This document shows, in pieces, positions 12,201 to 23,760 of a DNA stretch of 64,000 nucleotides. Position 1 is the first letter of the stretch; each line of letters opens with the position of its first letter. Under the pieces are notes generated by a model that made no database searches, was not told the DNA's origin, and saw only the letters and a list, made by a program, of their open reading frames with translations. The DNA comes from Mytilus trossulus (taxonomy: Eukaryota; Mollusca; Bivalvia; Mytilida; Mytilidae). Location of the stretch: NCBI RefSeq assembly GCF_036588685.1, contig NC_086386.1:44129878-44193877 (forward strand), in the 5' to 3' direction. The translations under genes were made by a program, and so were the position numbers.

Positions 12201-14456
12201 TATATAAAAATAATACTAGCTCACACTTGAATATGATAAATAAACGTAGAAACTATTAATCCTACAATATTTGTGCATGGAAAACTGTGTGCATACTTGA
12301 CTTCGTGTGCTTAGAGTTAATTTGAATCAGATAAAATCTCAAGCTTTTCACTATTGTGAAAACAAATATTCAAACTTGCATTGGGTATCAACGTTTTTTC
12401 TTCTTCTAAACCATTTACCAAAAACATATTAATTTTAAAGTGTTTTGAAATTTAGGCCTACAGTTGGAGACATTTTTGATTCAGAGGACAATGACAGAAA
12501 TGGAAATGTAGATTGCAGGAATCAGAACACGTACGTAATATATATGAGCTATAATACAAATAACAATATGAACATATAGAATACAAATCAACAAAACTTC
12601 AAATCAGAAACAAATGTAATGAAAACTAGTTATTTATGTGTGAACTTGCAAATGAGTAAAGGGAATTATATGTGTTTTTTTGTTTTTGTTTATTTCTTGA
12701 TACATTTGTAGGCACTATCTGTTTGCAATATTCCCCAAATAAACAAAGAATTGAGATTTACAAAGAAGAAAAATTACTGAATAAATTCAAGAAAGCGTAA
12801 AAAGATGTATCTAAAAAATTAATAGAGTTACAGAGACAACTAATAAACGTTATTAAAAACTAAGTCATTGGTGTTACGTTGATAATATTACTTAAACAAC
12901 ACCAATAAAGAGTAAAATAGCAAGACTACAGAACTCCAAAGGAAATTGAAAATTCAAGTGCTCAAACATGATAGAAAATAAAACCAAAGACATCTACCTC
13001 ATAAATTATCGACCCATCTCACAGTTAAAATTGCGTTATAATTCATCATAGTTTTCATGCATATCATTAAGTACCTTGTCAGGAATATGACAGTTGTTAC
13101 CCATTCGTTTGATGTGTTTGAGCTTTTAATTTTGCCATTTGATTAGGGAATTCCGTTGGGTGTTCAGTATTTTTGTGATTTTACATTTTAGTACATCAGA
13201 CGCGCATTTTTTTATCAGGTGTTCATCAGTTGCGCTCGATTAACATCCGAAAAATATGCTATATATCATTTGTGTAAATCGGTGATCATAATAAAATATG
13301 TTGTCTGGCTTTTAATTTTACACTGAAATCATGCAGTGACATATGTTTATATATTTACCACTGGAATATATTGCTCATGGTATATTTTACATAGTTTCAG
13401 GATTAAAAAAAATTACTTCATCAATGATTTATTAGTTTGATGATGTTTATGATTATATTAGAGTGAATAACTAATCTGTCACGTGTGAGTGATACTAAAT
13501 CATATGATATCGACATATTTTCCAAAAGTCACTCGACGGGTGTCCCATTTTGAGCAAAATGAGTTTATCTCTACGGACATTACTCTTTGAATTTGGTGGT
13601 GTTCATGTTGCTCCTTTTGTAGGTTGTGTTCTGTATACTGTTTACATGGTATTTTCAGTTCGTTTTCGTCTGTTTGATTGATCCTTTGATATTGTTCACC
13701 TCTCTGTTATTATGTGTTGATGCATTAGTGAAACAAAATTTAACTGAATCTGTTTTTTTCTTTTTATCTGTAAAGTTCTTTAGAGAATGAACAACAAAAT
13801 ATTTTAAAAGTCATGTTCAGTCATTCAGGGGATTGTCAGATTATTTCACTACGACAAATTCAGTATCATTTGGACTTGCAGTCTTTCAACATATGATAGG
13901 TCTTTGTTTAAATGTTTTAGTAGCTGTTGTTTAACTGTAACATGCAACTACATATAGAATTGTTTGAGGAGCTAGTTTTTGATTGACTACGGGTCAAATG
14001 TACTGAGTTTATAGCAGGCAAATATCTTCAGAAATACCTTATGTTCCTAATCAAACTGGATAGGTTCCCACTTTTCAGATGATGTCAAACTGACAGGATA
14101 AGTCCAAAATGTCCCCATTTTAATTCTGTCATCACATGATTCTACATAAACTTTGATATAGTTCTCAAATTAAAAATACAGAGGCACTGTATTCAGTACA
14201 GTCAGATGTACAGTGATAGTTTTGGATCTTTAGTCTCGATGTTTTTATTTTAATTTCGTAATTATGTTAATGGTATTAAGCTGCATAAACTTTCGTCTCT
14301 TGCACACTGAAATAAGCAATTAATGCTTTATATTTCAGCACATCTTCTGGAAAACAAGTAAGCTATACCATAACAGCAGGCGCAGTAAATTTTATCGACA
14401 AATCAAGTGTGAAATATGATCATAGAGGAGGGGAGATAAGCGAAACAATTATTTGA
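6084..14456 (+). CDS. Gene A: tandem-CRIB, coiled-coil protein (7 coding exons, 356 aa)
   Basis: Spliced from 6084-6298, 8575-8766, 10030-10200, 11228-11362, 12014-12178, 12456-12530 and 14339-14456. Every junction is GT/AG, keeps frame and is phase 2. Residues 1-25 and 39-63 are two CRIB-like motifs fitting I-S-x-P-x2-F-x-H-x2-H, the PAK/WASP-type site for GTP-loaded Cdc42 or Rac; the usual following V-G is replaced by A-T or A-K. Residues 73-136 contain an L-x-E-E-N-H helix-like stretch, and 137-293 are Lys/Glu/Leu heptad-rich coiled coil spread over three exons. The C terminus is short and mixed. No kinase domain or membrane segment is visible. An in-frame TGA at 6069 supports ATG 6084 as the start. 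A Rho-family effector or scaffold is my inference; the orthology is unknown to me. Confidence 0.78.
6348..6546 (+). repeat. Repeat family R1, partial copy in gene A intron 1
   Basis: It starts AAAAGAGGGACGAAAGATAC and ends near GGTGATCTCAGGTTCGAAGG. It is close to identical to the 5' 200 bases of the 140-693 copy. Confidence 0.8.
7612..7800 (+). repeat. Repeat family R1, diverged copy
   Basis: ACTATGTCATGGCTAAAAA, ACAGTACACAAAAACAACAT and TACTCCGAAAGGGT follow the R1 order with many substitutions. Confidence 0.65.
7808..7860 (+). repeat. Repeat family R2, short fragment
   Basis: AACTCATCATAGATACAAGG followed by AAGCCAGACTAGCGTTTAAG matches the start of R2 and directly abuts the R1 copy. Confidence 0.55.
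8235..8545 (+). repeat. Repeat family R2 copy just before gene A exon 2
   Basis: It carries CATCATAGATACCAGGATG, GTCAGACGCGTGTTTCGTCT, AGAGACGCTCGAATCAAA, GGTAGAAAAGCCTTAGTATT and CAACACAGAAGTGCTTAAT in R2 order. It ends about 30 bases before the splice acceptor of exon 2. Confidence 0.75.
8575..8766 (+). CDS. Gene A coding exon 2
   Basis: Acceptor TTCTTCTTCTAG, donor GATAA/GTAAGT; 192 nt, phase 2 in and out. It encodes residues 73-136, beginning E-L-Q-E-E-N and containing three cysteines or aromatic clusters with no named domain. Confidence 0.75.
9040..9350 (+). repeat. Repeat family R4 copy in gene A intron 2
   Basis: The blocks ATCAATGTAAATATAACAG, TGCCTGTACCAAGTCAGGAA and GTTCAGTATTTTTGTGATTT are present in R4 order. 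Confidence 0.7.
9640..9842 (+). repeat. Repeat family R1, diverged copy
   Basis: AAAGAGAGGCCAAAGGTACC, ACTGAAGACGCCATC and GGGGGACATCTCATGTTCTC align to R1 with many changes. Confidence 0.6.
10030..10200 (+). CDS. Gene A coding exon 3 (coiled coil)
   Basis: Acceptor TTTATAAAG, donor CTAAG/GTTAGT; 171 nt, phase 2 both sides. It encodes a charged heptad-rich helix such as L-E-E-I-D-E-L-K-N-E-I with strong coiled-coil character. Confidence 0.78.
10595..10770 (+). repeat. Repeat family R1, 3'-part fragment
   Basis: GTACAAATCCGGTATAATGA, GGGATTGTTGTTAC and ACATATCCGTGATCATCTGT correspond to the part of R1 at about 375-500 in the longest copy. Confidence 0.6.
11105..11200 (+). repeat. Repeat family R4, 3' fragment
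   Basis: TCAGGAAAATGACAG and ACTTTCGGTTTTGAATTTTC match the R4 3' half; it ends ~30 bases before gene A exon 4. Confidence 0.5.
11228..11362 (+). CDS. Gene A coding exon 4 (coiled coil)
   Basis: Acceptor ATTCTATTAAAG, donor CTCAAG/GTACAC; 135 nt, phase 2. Among the AGs tested, 11228 is the one that keeps the frame with exon 3. It encodes L-Q-A-E-N-E-S-L-R-Q-K-M type heptads. Confidence 0.72.
12014..12178 (+). CDS. Gene A coding exon 5 (coiled coil)
   Basis: Acceptor TTTTTTCAG, donor CCAAG/GTTAAA; 165 nt, phase 2. It encodes a Leu/Lys/Glu coiled-coil segment followed by a Ser/Asn-rich end. Confidence 0.8.
12456..12530 (+). CDS. Gene A coding exon 6
   Basis: Acceptor TTGAAATTTAG, donor AACAC/GTACGT; 75 nt, phase 2. 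It encodes an acidic Asp/Asn-rich linker. Confidence 0.7.
12541..14338. other. Gene A intron 6
   Basis: About 1.8 kb with R4 and R2 fragments near 13065-13235. The rest is A+T-rich sequence with no supported feature. Confidence 0.65.
13065..13235 (+). repeat. Repeat family R4 fragment joined to an R2 fragment
   Basis: GTCAGGAATATGACAGTTGT through TTCAGTATTTTTGTGATTTT is R4. It is followed at once by CATCAGACGCGCATTTTTTT and GCGCTCGAT, a decayed R2 core. Confidence 0.6.
14339..14456 (+). CDS. Gene A terminal coding exon 7
   Basis: Acceptor TTTATATTTCAG; phase 2 joins exon 6. It encodes the last 38 residues and stops at TGA 14454-14456. A possible ATTAAA polyadenylation signal lies at 14683-14688. 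Confidence 0.72.
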
Positions 14457-14682
14457 AACGAAGACTTACAAAATGATAAAAAATGAATAGCATTTTTCTT
14501 TATTACATATAGTTTTACAGTAGTGTTGTAAATGCTCGATTGTAAAAAAATGTATTGTATTTAAAAATCGAAAATAACATTCATGTCATTCATATTTACA
14601 TATAGTGAATAGTGTGTCATTTGTATATAAAATATTCGTAGCAAAACGTATTGTTCTTGTGTATTTTTGATGATCAAATGTA

Positions 14683-14688
14683 ATTAAA
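14683..14688 (+). other. Possible polyadenylation signal of gene A
   Basis: ATTAAA, 227 bases after the stop codon of gene A. Such hexamers are common in A+T-rich DNA, so this is only plausible. Confidence 0.35.
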
Positions 14689-14924
14689 GGTCAGAATTAA
14701 TATGTATTGGGATGCCTAAAGAAATAGTTGGATATTTTGTTTTTAAATTCTTTATTGCAAAACAAACAATAAAAAACTATTTTGGTCAATGCAATACAAG
14801 CACAAAAGAAAACTAAACAAAAAAGATAAATAGATATTGAACACGACAGTTCATGTAAATTATAATTATCAAAAGCGAAACTGTTTGACATACAATTTAT
14901 TTTCCCCTGGCAACACACTATGAG

Positions 14925-15215
14925 TTACATAGTATGCTGGTGGCCTATACGCTATATATACGGATGTAAGTGAATTCCGTATCCGCTGAGAGCCAAAATA
15001 TAATGCAGATACGTAATATTTGGCAAAGGATAAAACGGTGTATTGCAACTTCAATAGATAAACACGGGTATACCAAGATGGGTACTTACAAGTCGGGTTG
15101 GTTGTTCAGAATGTGTTACCATAGTATGCTTGTGACATATATGTTATATACGGGGATGAGTCAATTCCATATACGTTGAGAGCAAACAACGAAATATAAT
15201 GCAGATATGAGATAT
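14925..15215 (+). repeat. Two-copy direct repeat, 192-base offset
   Basis: A ~95-base block starting near TTAC(C)ATAGTATGCT is repeated 192 bases downstream. Both copies share AGTATGCT, AATTCC, GAGAGC and ATATAATGCAGATA in order and spacing. The bases between the two blocks are not clearly repeated. Confidence 0.65.
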
Positions 15216-18008
15216 GTCCCAATACCTGTATAGTAGCCAATGTAAAAAAAACAAACAAACAGAATATGCACAGTAAAACTCAGTTTAAAGGAAGTCCGCG
15301 TCTGATGTCAGAATAGGTAAAACAAGAACTATCTTTAAAAAAGATATCTGAAGTATTTAAATTTGAGTATATCTATCATTTCGATAACCTTCAGAAGCAC
15401 AATGACTTAATGATGCAGGGCCTCTTTAATAAAATCTCCATTTGAATATAACTACAAGAAATTCTTTTTATTTTTATTTCATCTGAAAATACACCAAGTA
15501 TATAATGTGATATATAATTACATAGTTATTTCATAATACATATATTGATATTAAATTTTTTCAATAACAGTCTAAAATTAAAAAGCTAGTTATGCTAATT
15601 GGTCTAAATTGTCTACTAGATCATACACATCTTTTATCACTCTGGATTAGAAAACCGGAATATGCTGATAAGGTTAATGATTGCATCAACCTTCTCCCCT
15701 AGCCACATGCATCACTCCCTATACAATGATGTTGAACATGAGAGGTACCAGGAGAGGCCACCAGAGATCATTAACAGATAACATGTTGGACAACATGTTG
15801 GGCAGAGTCACATTATAAATGTCAACCAAAGTCAAGGGGAGATAATTCAAATACAATTAAACAAAAACTAGTATATCAATATATCTATAATTATATATAT
15901 ATAACAATAGCAATAAACATAAACATAGATAGTACTTTTAAGATGCACTCAAATCACTGTCCAGTTGTGATGTGCATCAACATATAATTAAGTCTACATG
16001 AACTATTATAAAGCCTTAAGTAAGTACAAAATAGAAAGATCTCTCCTCACATGTGAACTATGTTTTTAATTAACTCCCATTTACAATCAGATTTCTCTCT
16101 TGCTCTAGGGGATCTGTAAAAGGAGATAGATATTTTTTTCTATTTGGTAGGAATTTTTAATCATAGCTATGACACCCGTAAGAGTCTTTCTTTACTAAGT
16201 CTGGTTATATTAATAAGGCAATAATATATATTATTAAGAATATTCAGCAGTGTGATGACACCTAAAAAATTTATTTGTCATAAAATCCAGTGCAAAAAAC
16301 AAGAAACAAATATACATTTACTACAGTTTACATTAAAATTAATTCATGGTTAACAAAGCTAGAAACTATTGGTAGTATAAGTTGTATCTTTCTGTTTACA
16401 TTCACCAAAATCCCGCGGAAATCTCACATGCGTAGTTGCGTTCTAAAAGTCACAACAAAGTTGCCATAACAATTATATAATTGTCCCGAATGAACAGCTG
16501 TCATTAATGGAAAAAAGCTATTGGAGAAACAATTATTTTCATAAAAATATAAATCTTTGTAAGATCTAGTTCAAATATTTATAGTTTTTCACTTGCTTTC
16601 CATCACGATATAATTTTCGAGACGTTTTTTCAAACACAACCAAATCACCCACATTGACAGCATGTTGTCCAATCACAGAAAGGATTTTCGAGCATGCGTA
16701 TTATGTTGCCATAGTTAAGCGTCCTTAAGTTCAAAGAGCACAAACCGAAACTATACCGACTACGTCGGAAAAAGAAACTAAACAAAATGACAATGATACT
16801 TAAATCAACAAAGGACTACTAGCAGTTACTGACATGCTAGCTCCAGACATCACTTACACTGTTTAAAGGTTATGTCTTCATCATATGAATATCAGGCACA
16901 ATCCATATCATTAGGGGTTTATTATTATACCATCATAAAATATAGGAGAAGAACATAACCCATATCATGCCAACAACTGCTTTTAGAATACTGTATGTGC
17001 TGTCCTGTAGCTGTCGTTTGGTGCATTGCATCATCGAAGTATAATAAAAGTCAATATAATACTTCCATCGTTGTATCGGTCGGTAAATATAACATTATCG
17101 TATAATTCGTCGCATATTTATTCATATCAATATCTACTAAAGCAATACCGTTAATGCAAACAGTTATTCAATTTCAATCAGAAAGTAGTGCCAAAATCAT
17201 AATAGACAAAGATCTGATTCATATAACAATTAACGAAAAACAAGTATTAAAAATACAGCACCCAACCACGTTGGTTTTAATACAAATACTGCAATATTGT
17301 TTGTTTTTCACTTTGCACTGAATATACTAGTTTCGATGTGTGTAACTAGTGACACATTTATCGTCCACGTGTTTTTATCCTATGTACTTTGCAGCTGATG
17401 AGTTTAGGCTTTTATAGGTCGTTTTTATGTTATTATTGTATGAGCTAGTGTTTAAAAAGTGAACTAGGGGATTACATAAAAAAAGTTTTCTAATTTGGTC
17501 TAAACTGCGGAATCAACAAACAAAAATTAATAATTGTGATTGTATAATAATAATGTAAATAAAAACTCCAAATGTATGTACCTAAAAATGATTTCTTATT
17601 GGGTTTCACTGAGTGCAGGTTTTTTCTCTATCACAAAACAATGTTATATGTACAATGCATGCTTTATGATTATATTCAAGCAAAATGTTTAAATATCAAT
17701 CACGCGAACCTTTCGTATATCATAACCAAAAATTTATGAAAACTATATTTCTATCATTATAATATTATTAAATGAATGAATGGAGCACAATAAAGATGCA
17801 ATTGTGTGTCGAATTATTTTCCAATGTTCATTAATTTTAAAAAAATATTTAAAAACGCAATTCACATACAATGGTCCAATATATTTTAATAATTCAAAAG
17901 ACACAACATAGTGACCTAAGGTTGTCTACCTCTCTGTGTCATTTGGATAGATCACAATCACTCCACATCTCCTTATTTGTATCAGTTTATAAAGAAAATA
18001 CATGAAGA

Positions 18009-18187
18009 ATGGATTTACACTCTCCAGGAAACTTTAAGCGGATTATAAAAGAATCTGGATATCATTCTAGACTCCGATTGTCATTGTGTATTTTTGAAAA
18101 TGTAACACCAAGACTAGAAAAATGTCGGACCGATACAAACTTTCTACCAAAATTAAACAGAGAGAACACAAAGACTCCAAGAAGAAG
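18009..18187 (+). CDS. Gene B alternative first coding exon a1
   Basis: ATG 18009 follows an in-frame TGA at 18003. The donor is GAAGAAG/GTAAAT, phase 2. It encodes 59 residues rich in Arg, Lys and Asn ending P-R-R-R. It splices in frame to 18760 and then, in phase 0, fits the common exon at 40235. Assignment to gene B is inferred from phase and position. Confidence 0.6.
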
Positions 18188-18759
18188 GTAAATGTACTAT
18201 CCAATCTTACTTTATAACAATATACATGTACAATTTAATTTACCAATATTGTGGGTTTTTGTTTTTTACGGTTTTTTTTTTGTGTTTTTTTTGCAAGACG
18301 TTTTATGTTCTTTTTCATTCTATACAGTGTTTTTTTTCTTGGCAATAATAATTAAGATCAATAATATACCTTAGCTGAAAGGAGTATTTGAACGAAAAAG
18401 ACGATTCTAATACATGTTTGTACCATGTTATGTGTAAGTGATAACTCAAATAAAAAAGTAGCCTGCCATTCAAGTTTCGAAAGAATTTATATACGCTGAT
18501 GTGGATAGAAGATATATATGATACAGGACGCCATGCAAAGGGTTCGTCAAGACTGTTGACAAATGCTTATTTATTTTATGAACCAGCAAGTGGTGACATT
18601 TGAAGAGTTGTCTATATACACTAGGGAGATAAAAAAAAATTAAACCAAAAACATTTGGTGATACGACAACTCTTTTCCTTGAAATATTATTTCAATTTTT
18701 TCTTTATTGTTGAATAGAACTATATATTTTCAAGCATGTATATACTCGTTTATTTTCAG

Positions 18760-18868
18760 AAGGAAATCGGAAAATGATTTACGAAGATCTAAAAATTACA
18801 AAACCAGACCAAGATTCCTTACAACTTTGTTTCCTGAAGAAAACGTTAATGATGTGCCAACTATGCAG
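18760..18868 (+). CDS. Gene B alternative exon a2
   Basis: Acceptor GTTTATTTTCAG, donor ATGCAG/GTACTT. It completes a split Arg codon from exon a1 and ends in phase 0. It encodes a basic stretch (R-K-S-E-N-D-L-R-R-S-K) followed by a hydrophobic turn. Confidence 0.6.
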
Positions 18869-20625
18869 GTACTTACAAAACATACATTTTTTTTTACTGT
18901 TATACTCTGCCAGCAATTATGTGGACAATTGAGCATTTATATAATTATTTTCAGAGATTGTAGAATTTTTCCTTCTTAATCCATATGAACATAACTTGTT
19001 GAAGACATTATTGTAATCCGTCGTTTATACTTATCCCAAGTCAAGAATGTTTTTTCATTACATCTTTGTAAACATAGAGATTTTCATCGATCTCCTATTT
19101 TCTTTAGATAGGTGTGCATTAAGACGTGTTCTATAAGTTGGGCATCATTGACACCCCTTATGCGATCCCTATATGGCCTCTGGTTTTCTGTCTCATTGAA
19201 GTTTACGCTACATTACAATTTATTCATATTCGATTTTAGAACACAGAGAATAATATATAACTAAAACTTTTATGCATGGTATAAGCACAAAACAATAATG
19301 AGAACGAAAGTACATGTCATGTATAATTTTATCGTGAATTATAAATTAAGCAATACAATATGATATCTAAAAATGTTGATATTATGTATTAATATGATAG
19401 TAAATTGAAGTTTTGTGTCTTCGGGAATTTATTTATATCACATATATAAAATACGCACTATAAGTTATGCTATAAGTTGAATTTAAAGATGTCCAAACAA
19501 ATTGCAATGTTTGAAAATAATATGATAAATATGAGGCTACCAGAAAGTTAGCCAACCAAAAACACCTCATGGTCAACATGTAAGACATTTAACAATACAA
19601 TAAATGTTTTTACAATAAAATGAAGCATTCAAATTCAACATAAGAACAGTAAGCACATTATTTCCTATATGAAAAAATAAAACTTTAAATACTTCCTCTG
19701 CGAGTGAGACCATCAGGTTTCGCACAGCCATGTGAAGCAAATGACTACCAATTAAATACATAATAGAAATTGAAGCCAAATCGCCCAAAACAAGAAAGAA
19801 AAGAATCGAGGTTAGAACTTGTCATTTATTTCCGAAATTTGACTTGAGTCCGTATGTAAATGTAATTATGCCGTGAGTAAAAAAGAAAGACGAAAGAAAA
19901 TAAAGAAGATGGAAAACAAAAATCAATAAGAATAAAGATTTGCAAGGTTTTTTTAATTAAGTCCTCTCAAACAGTAGTTCTTCATAGAATAAACTTCAAA
20001 TAACTGAATGAAATATCAATGATTTATAAGTAGTAGTTTATTGATATAAACAAGAAGTTACTATATTATTGTTTTATCACCAATAAACTGTAAGGAAAAC
20101 CATACAATTATTTTTTATTGCATGTTATATAGATTGAATATATTGCCTAAGAACAAGGTACATTACAACCTAACAACCTAACCAGATATTGTCGCAATAT
20201 TACAAAGTATAGATTTGACTTTACAATAAGTCAATTACGGTTAATCAATCTCCGCATCTGATGTTTTAATTGACAAAATTGATTAATTCTATAAAAGTAA
20301 ATAGACGGATGCATATCTAAAAGACAGTCTTTTTGAAGTTAATGTAATAGAATGGAAACCGGTGCTACCGAATCTTTCAATATTTATTGTATGCACGCAT
20401 ATATACATAGACCAGGTAATCTCGGTCATGTTTTAATGTCAAGATCTTCGTTGTTCCATGGTTTCAAGTCCCGCACGTAAGTTTAAAAGAACATAAAAGG
20501 ACTCAAACTCCCTCGGCAGTTCCAGCTCCGATCCACATAAAGGAAAATAGTTCCGGAACGGAAACGATCACTGTACGGAGGCTTGAAAGGACTGTCTTTT
20601 TGGGATTCGATACCAAAGCAGGAAA

Positions 20626-20829
20626 ATGAATAAAAAGTTCATCCGGAGTAAAACGTCTTCCTATATCAAGTATGCAGAAAATTTAGAAAAACTTAAAAGC
20701 CGACGAAATATCTACACTTCACATAGATCTACGTCTTATGGATTGGGTAGGAAGAGAAATAGCGGACGTCTTTTATCAATTCGCTCAGAGGGTGATGCTG
20801 AAAAAGAAAAGGCGGGAATTCTCTTTGAG
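20626..20829 (+). CDS. Gene B alternative first coding exon b
   Basis: ATG 20626 opens 68 codons of Lys/Arg/Ser-rich sequence ending I-L-F-E before GAG/GTAATT, phase 0. An in-frame TGA at 20584 is upstream. An acceptor-like CAG just before the ATG (exon from 20622) would also let exon a1 splice in. Like exons a2 and c, it ends in phase 0. Confidence 0.55.
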
Positions 20830-23260
20830 GTAATTTTCAATTTCTAATTTCATTGGTTTGACATATCTAATAATTTTGAAGGGTATTTGTATAGTTTATG
20901 TATTTGAGGTTTTATTCTCGGTTCCAGTGTTTATACCTTCGGTTGAGTGTTTTGTTTAACATATCATTAAGTGATTAACGTTCAGTGGCTCTTATTTCTG
21001 ACATATTCAGGACAAGCCCAAACCAATAATTTGGTACATCAACTACGTATGGTTTTTGCAAATTTAGTCAACAATGCTTAAGGTAAGTACTAATGTGTAA
21101 AAGTTTTGTTGTACAACAGGTTACATACAGGCCCCTCAAAGTGTAACTAGGTTCTTTCACTCTCTGAAAAACATCAAAACACATGTATATCTTGATCATA
21201 GATTTGAATGATGGACAATATTTCAAATGACCATGTTCCTATACCTAAGTCAATCAATGTGGTCTATAGAATTAAAGAGCATTAATTGTAATGCTATTAT
21301 GGACCATGATGAGAGTATACTTTATTAAAAGTCAAAATTAAGGAAGTTGCATTCATGCGAGTACATGCAGCAATAGATATAATAAAAATGGTCCTATAAT
21401 ATTTCTTTTTGAACTTTTAAAAGCGCTTCTTGCTAATTCTTTTCTATACTAAGCGTACCTTCTGTGTTTCATGTATTCGTAGAATATGTGACAATTGGTT
21501 TGGTAAAAATATAAGTTGTTTTGTACCGTTTAAACTTGATTTGTTTTGTAATCATACAGAATTGTTATTTGGTAATCTCATTTTATTGTCAATAAACAAA
21601 ACATTTTGTGGTTTATTTTAAATACGTTTATAAAACAGGCAATTGATTTTTCGCATTTATGGTATGACAATATTGTGGTCACAGCTTTTCCAAACGTTTG
21701 TCAATTATTTAATTTAATAGTGTAGCTAATGCATTTTCCATGTTGTAATGATTTTAAGTTGTATAAAATAATTTTTGGACTTGCTTAAATGGATTCAAAC
21801 AAAAAATGTTTCCTTATTATTTTTGTGACAGACATACAGATAAACCAGTAGGCATTTCTGGTATATGGATACATTGTTATAAAACAAAACAAGTCGTTAA
21901 AGTCTTGGCTACAAGATTTTCATTATAACATTTTTGTGGGAAAAACATCATGATTTAGAAAAACAGATAAGGTTGCGTGCTAATGCAAATTACACTGAAG
22001 CAATCCAGTGCGATATATAGAGTATTTATCTAGGCTATCACATCATGCATGCAAAATTACCATACTATATCTGCACACATCTGATTAAAATTCAGATATA
22101 TTCGAACTCGAGTTGTCTCATATGTGCATCACGAAATCCATAACTTTATAATGATTTTGTACTTGACCAGTATTTTTATATTAGTAATGGAAGTCATAAA
22201 ATAATACCGCTTTTAAATCAACAGGAAACAGACTTGCATGCTCATTAAAGTAAACCCCGTATGACTTAGTATTCCATATTGCATGTAACTTACCATCATT
22301 CAACCGTAAGGTTCCTGTTAGCCAGAGTAAAGACATTTCATCAAAAACCATAAAAAAAATAACCCTTTTACAAATATAATATCGAGTAGTTCTGTGAGAA
22401 ATAGGCAAAAGGTCGTCTAAGTAAATAATCTCCCCAGAACAGTCTCACTGTTATAATTTATCTTTTACTAAACATACTTAACTATAAATATCATATGTCT
22501 TCTTTAGTTTACCCTATCGAAAGAAATTGTATTTTCACAATTTCTTAATAATCATTGTTCCGAAATAGACTATGTTTGTTGTTTTCTCATTCTCATATTT
22601 AATGTTTATTGGAACTTATATGTTTACACTTCCTTCGAGCGATTTTTTTAGCAATCATCATTAATAGTTGTATGGTTAGATTTTTATTGGCATCTTATCT
22701 ATAAAATATACAATTTAAGTTTATTAAAAATTATGTCATTTTTTCGTTAAAATATGGACAAAAACTTTTTTTGCATCTAATTGTGTAATAAATTTGTTTG
22801 ATATCTTAACTGATATATTTCTGATAAACATTTCGAAGAGCAGGTATACAAAATTATAAAGTTATTGAAGATGATAAAATATTTAGATTATAAAACTTCA
22901 AGTTTAACCCTGAAATTGGCCATTAATTTTTAATTAGGACACTTATCTATCTTTCAATTTAATGCTATTACATATAATGGTTCCAAGATTAATTTTATTA
23001 TGTTTAAACAAATACGAATTTAGTATGTTTATTATTTTTTTTATTTTTGACTTTTTGTGTAAAAGAAAAATTTCCTTTTTTAAAAGCAAAATCTAACGAC
23101 GGTCATTATAAGTGGATTCTACATGGCTTCGCTGAATCCATTGGTTCCTTTAGCTATTTAGCTTCATCGTTTTAAAGATCGACATCTTCGAAAGATAAAA
23201 TGTGATACTAACAATCAAGAACAGTCAACCTTATCACCAGATGTGAAGTTTCCAGCTCAA

Positions 23261-23289
23261 CACCCCCACCCCCACCCACCCACCCCACC
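23261..23289 (+). repeat. C-rich low-complexity tract (G-quadruplex potential on - strand)
   Basis: Runs of 3-5 C separated by single A form CACCCCCACCCCCACCCACC and continue. The minus strand has at least four G-runs with one-base loops. Confidence 0.8.
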
Positions 23290-23529
23290 TAGACGGATAT
23301 ATCCCAAGGTGAATATTTCCCAAAGTGGATATATTCTTATCTTGCAACGTAAATAAGCAAAAAGAAATCATTAATTTAGATTCTTTAGAATTTTATCATA
23401 TCTTTAAACCGATAAAAGCTATGCACTATTAGATTTTAAAGGACTTAGTCTACCTCTATCTGAATGTGTACCTATCTCAAACATATTGGTGCAAGATGTC
23501 ATTGACTGTATCGACCTAATCAATGGAAC

Positions 23530-23541
23530 GGGGGGGGGGGG
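23530..23541 (+). repeat. Poly-G tract of 12
   Basis: An uninterrupted run of 12 G, rare in such A+T-rich DNA. The exact length is prone to sequencing error. Confidence 0.8.
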
Positions 23542-23689
23542 ACTTAAAGGCATATATTTGATTTTAGATTTAATCTATGTCGGTAGACAGTTTGAATAGT
23601 TTAACAGTTACGGAATATTATTATAAAACTGATAGAGTGTGGTCTTGTTGGCATTAATAACAATTAGTCGCTGATTGGACTTCATAGAT

Positions 23690-23760
23690 ATAGGAAGATG
23701 TGGTATGAGTGCCAATGAGACAACACTTTCCGTCCAGGTGACAATGTATAAAAAAAACAA
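23690..23760 (+). repeat. Repeat family R3, 5' fragment
   Basis: GGAAGATGTGGTATGAGTGC then CAATGAGACAACACTTTCCG matches the R3 start. Confidence 0.65.

Larger units (their letters stand above)
14457..18008. other. Intergenic region between genes A and B
   Basis: No coding region is supported. It holds the paired direct repeat at 14925-15215. Around 16400-16780 there are more CpGs than nearby (CCCGCGG, CTACGTCGG), which could mark regulatory sequence, but no defined element is visible. Confidence 0.55.

Noticed and set aside
21011..21082. Exon-like stretch with good acceptor (ATATTCAG) and donor (AAG/GTAAGT)
   Set aside because: Every frame has a stop, so it cannot be an internal coding exon. 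A non-coding or terminal exon is possible but unsupported.
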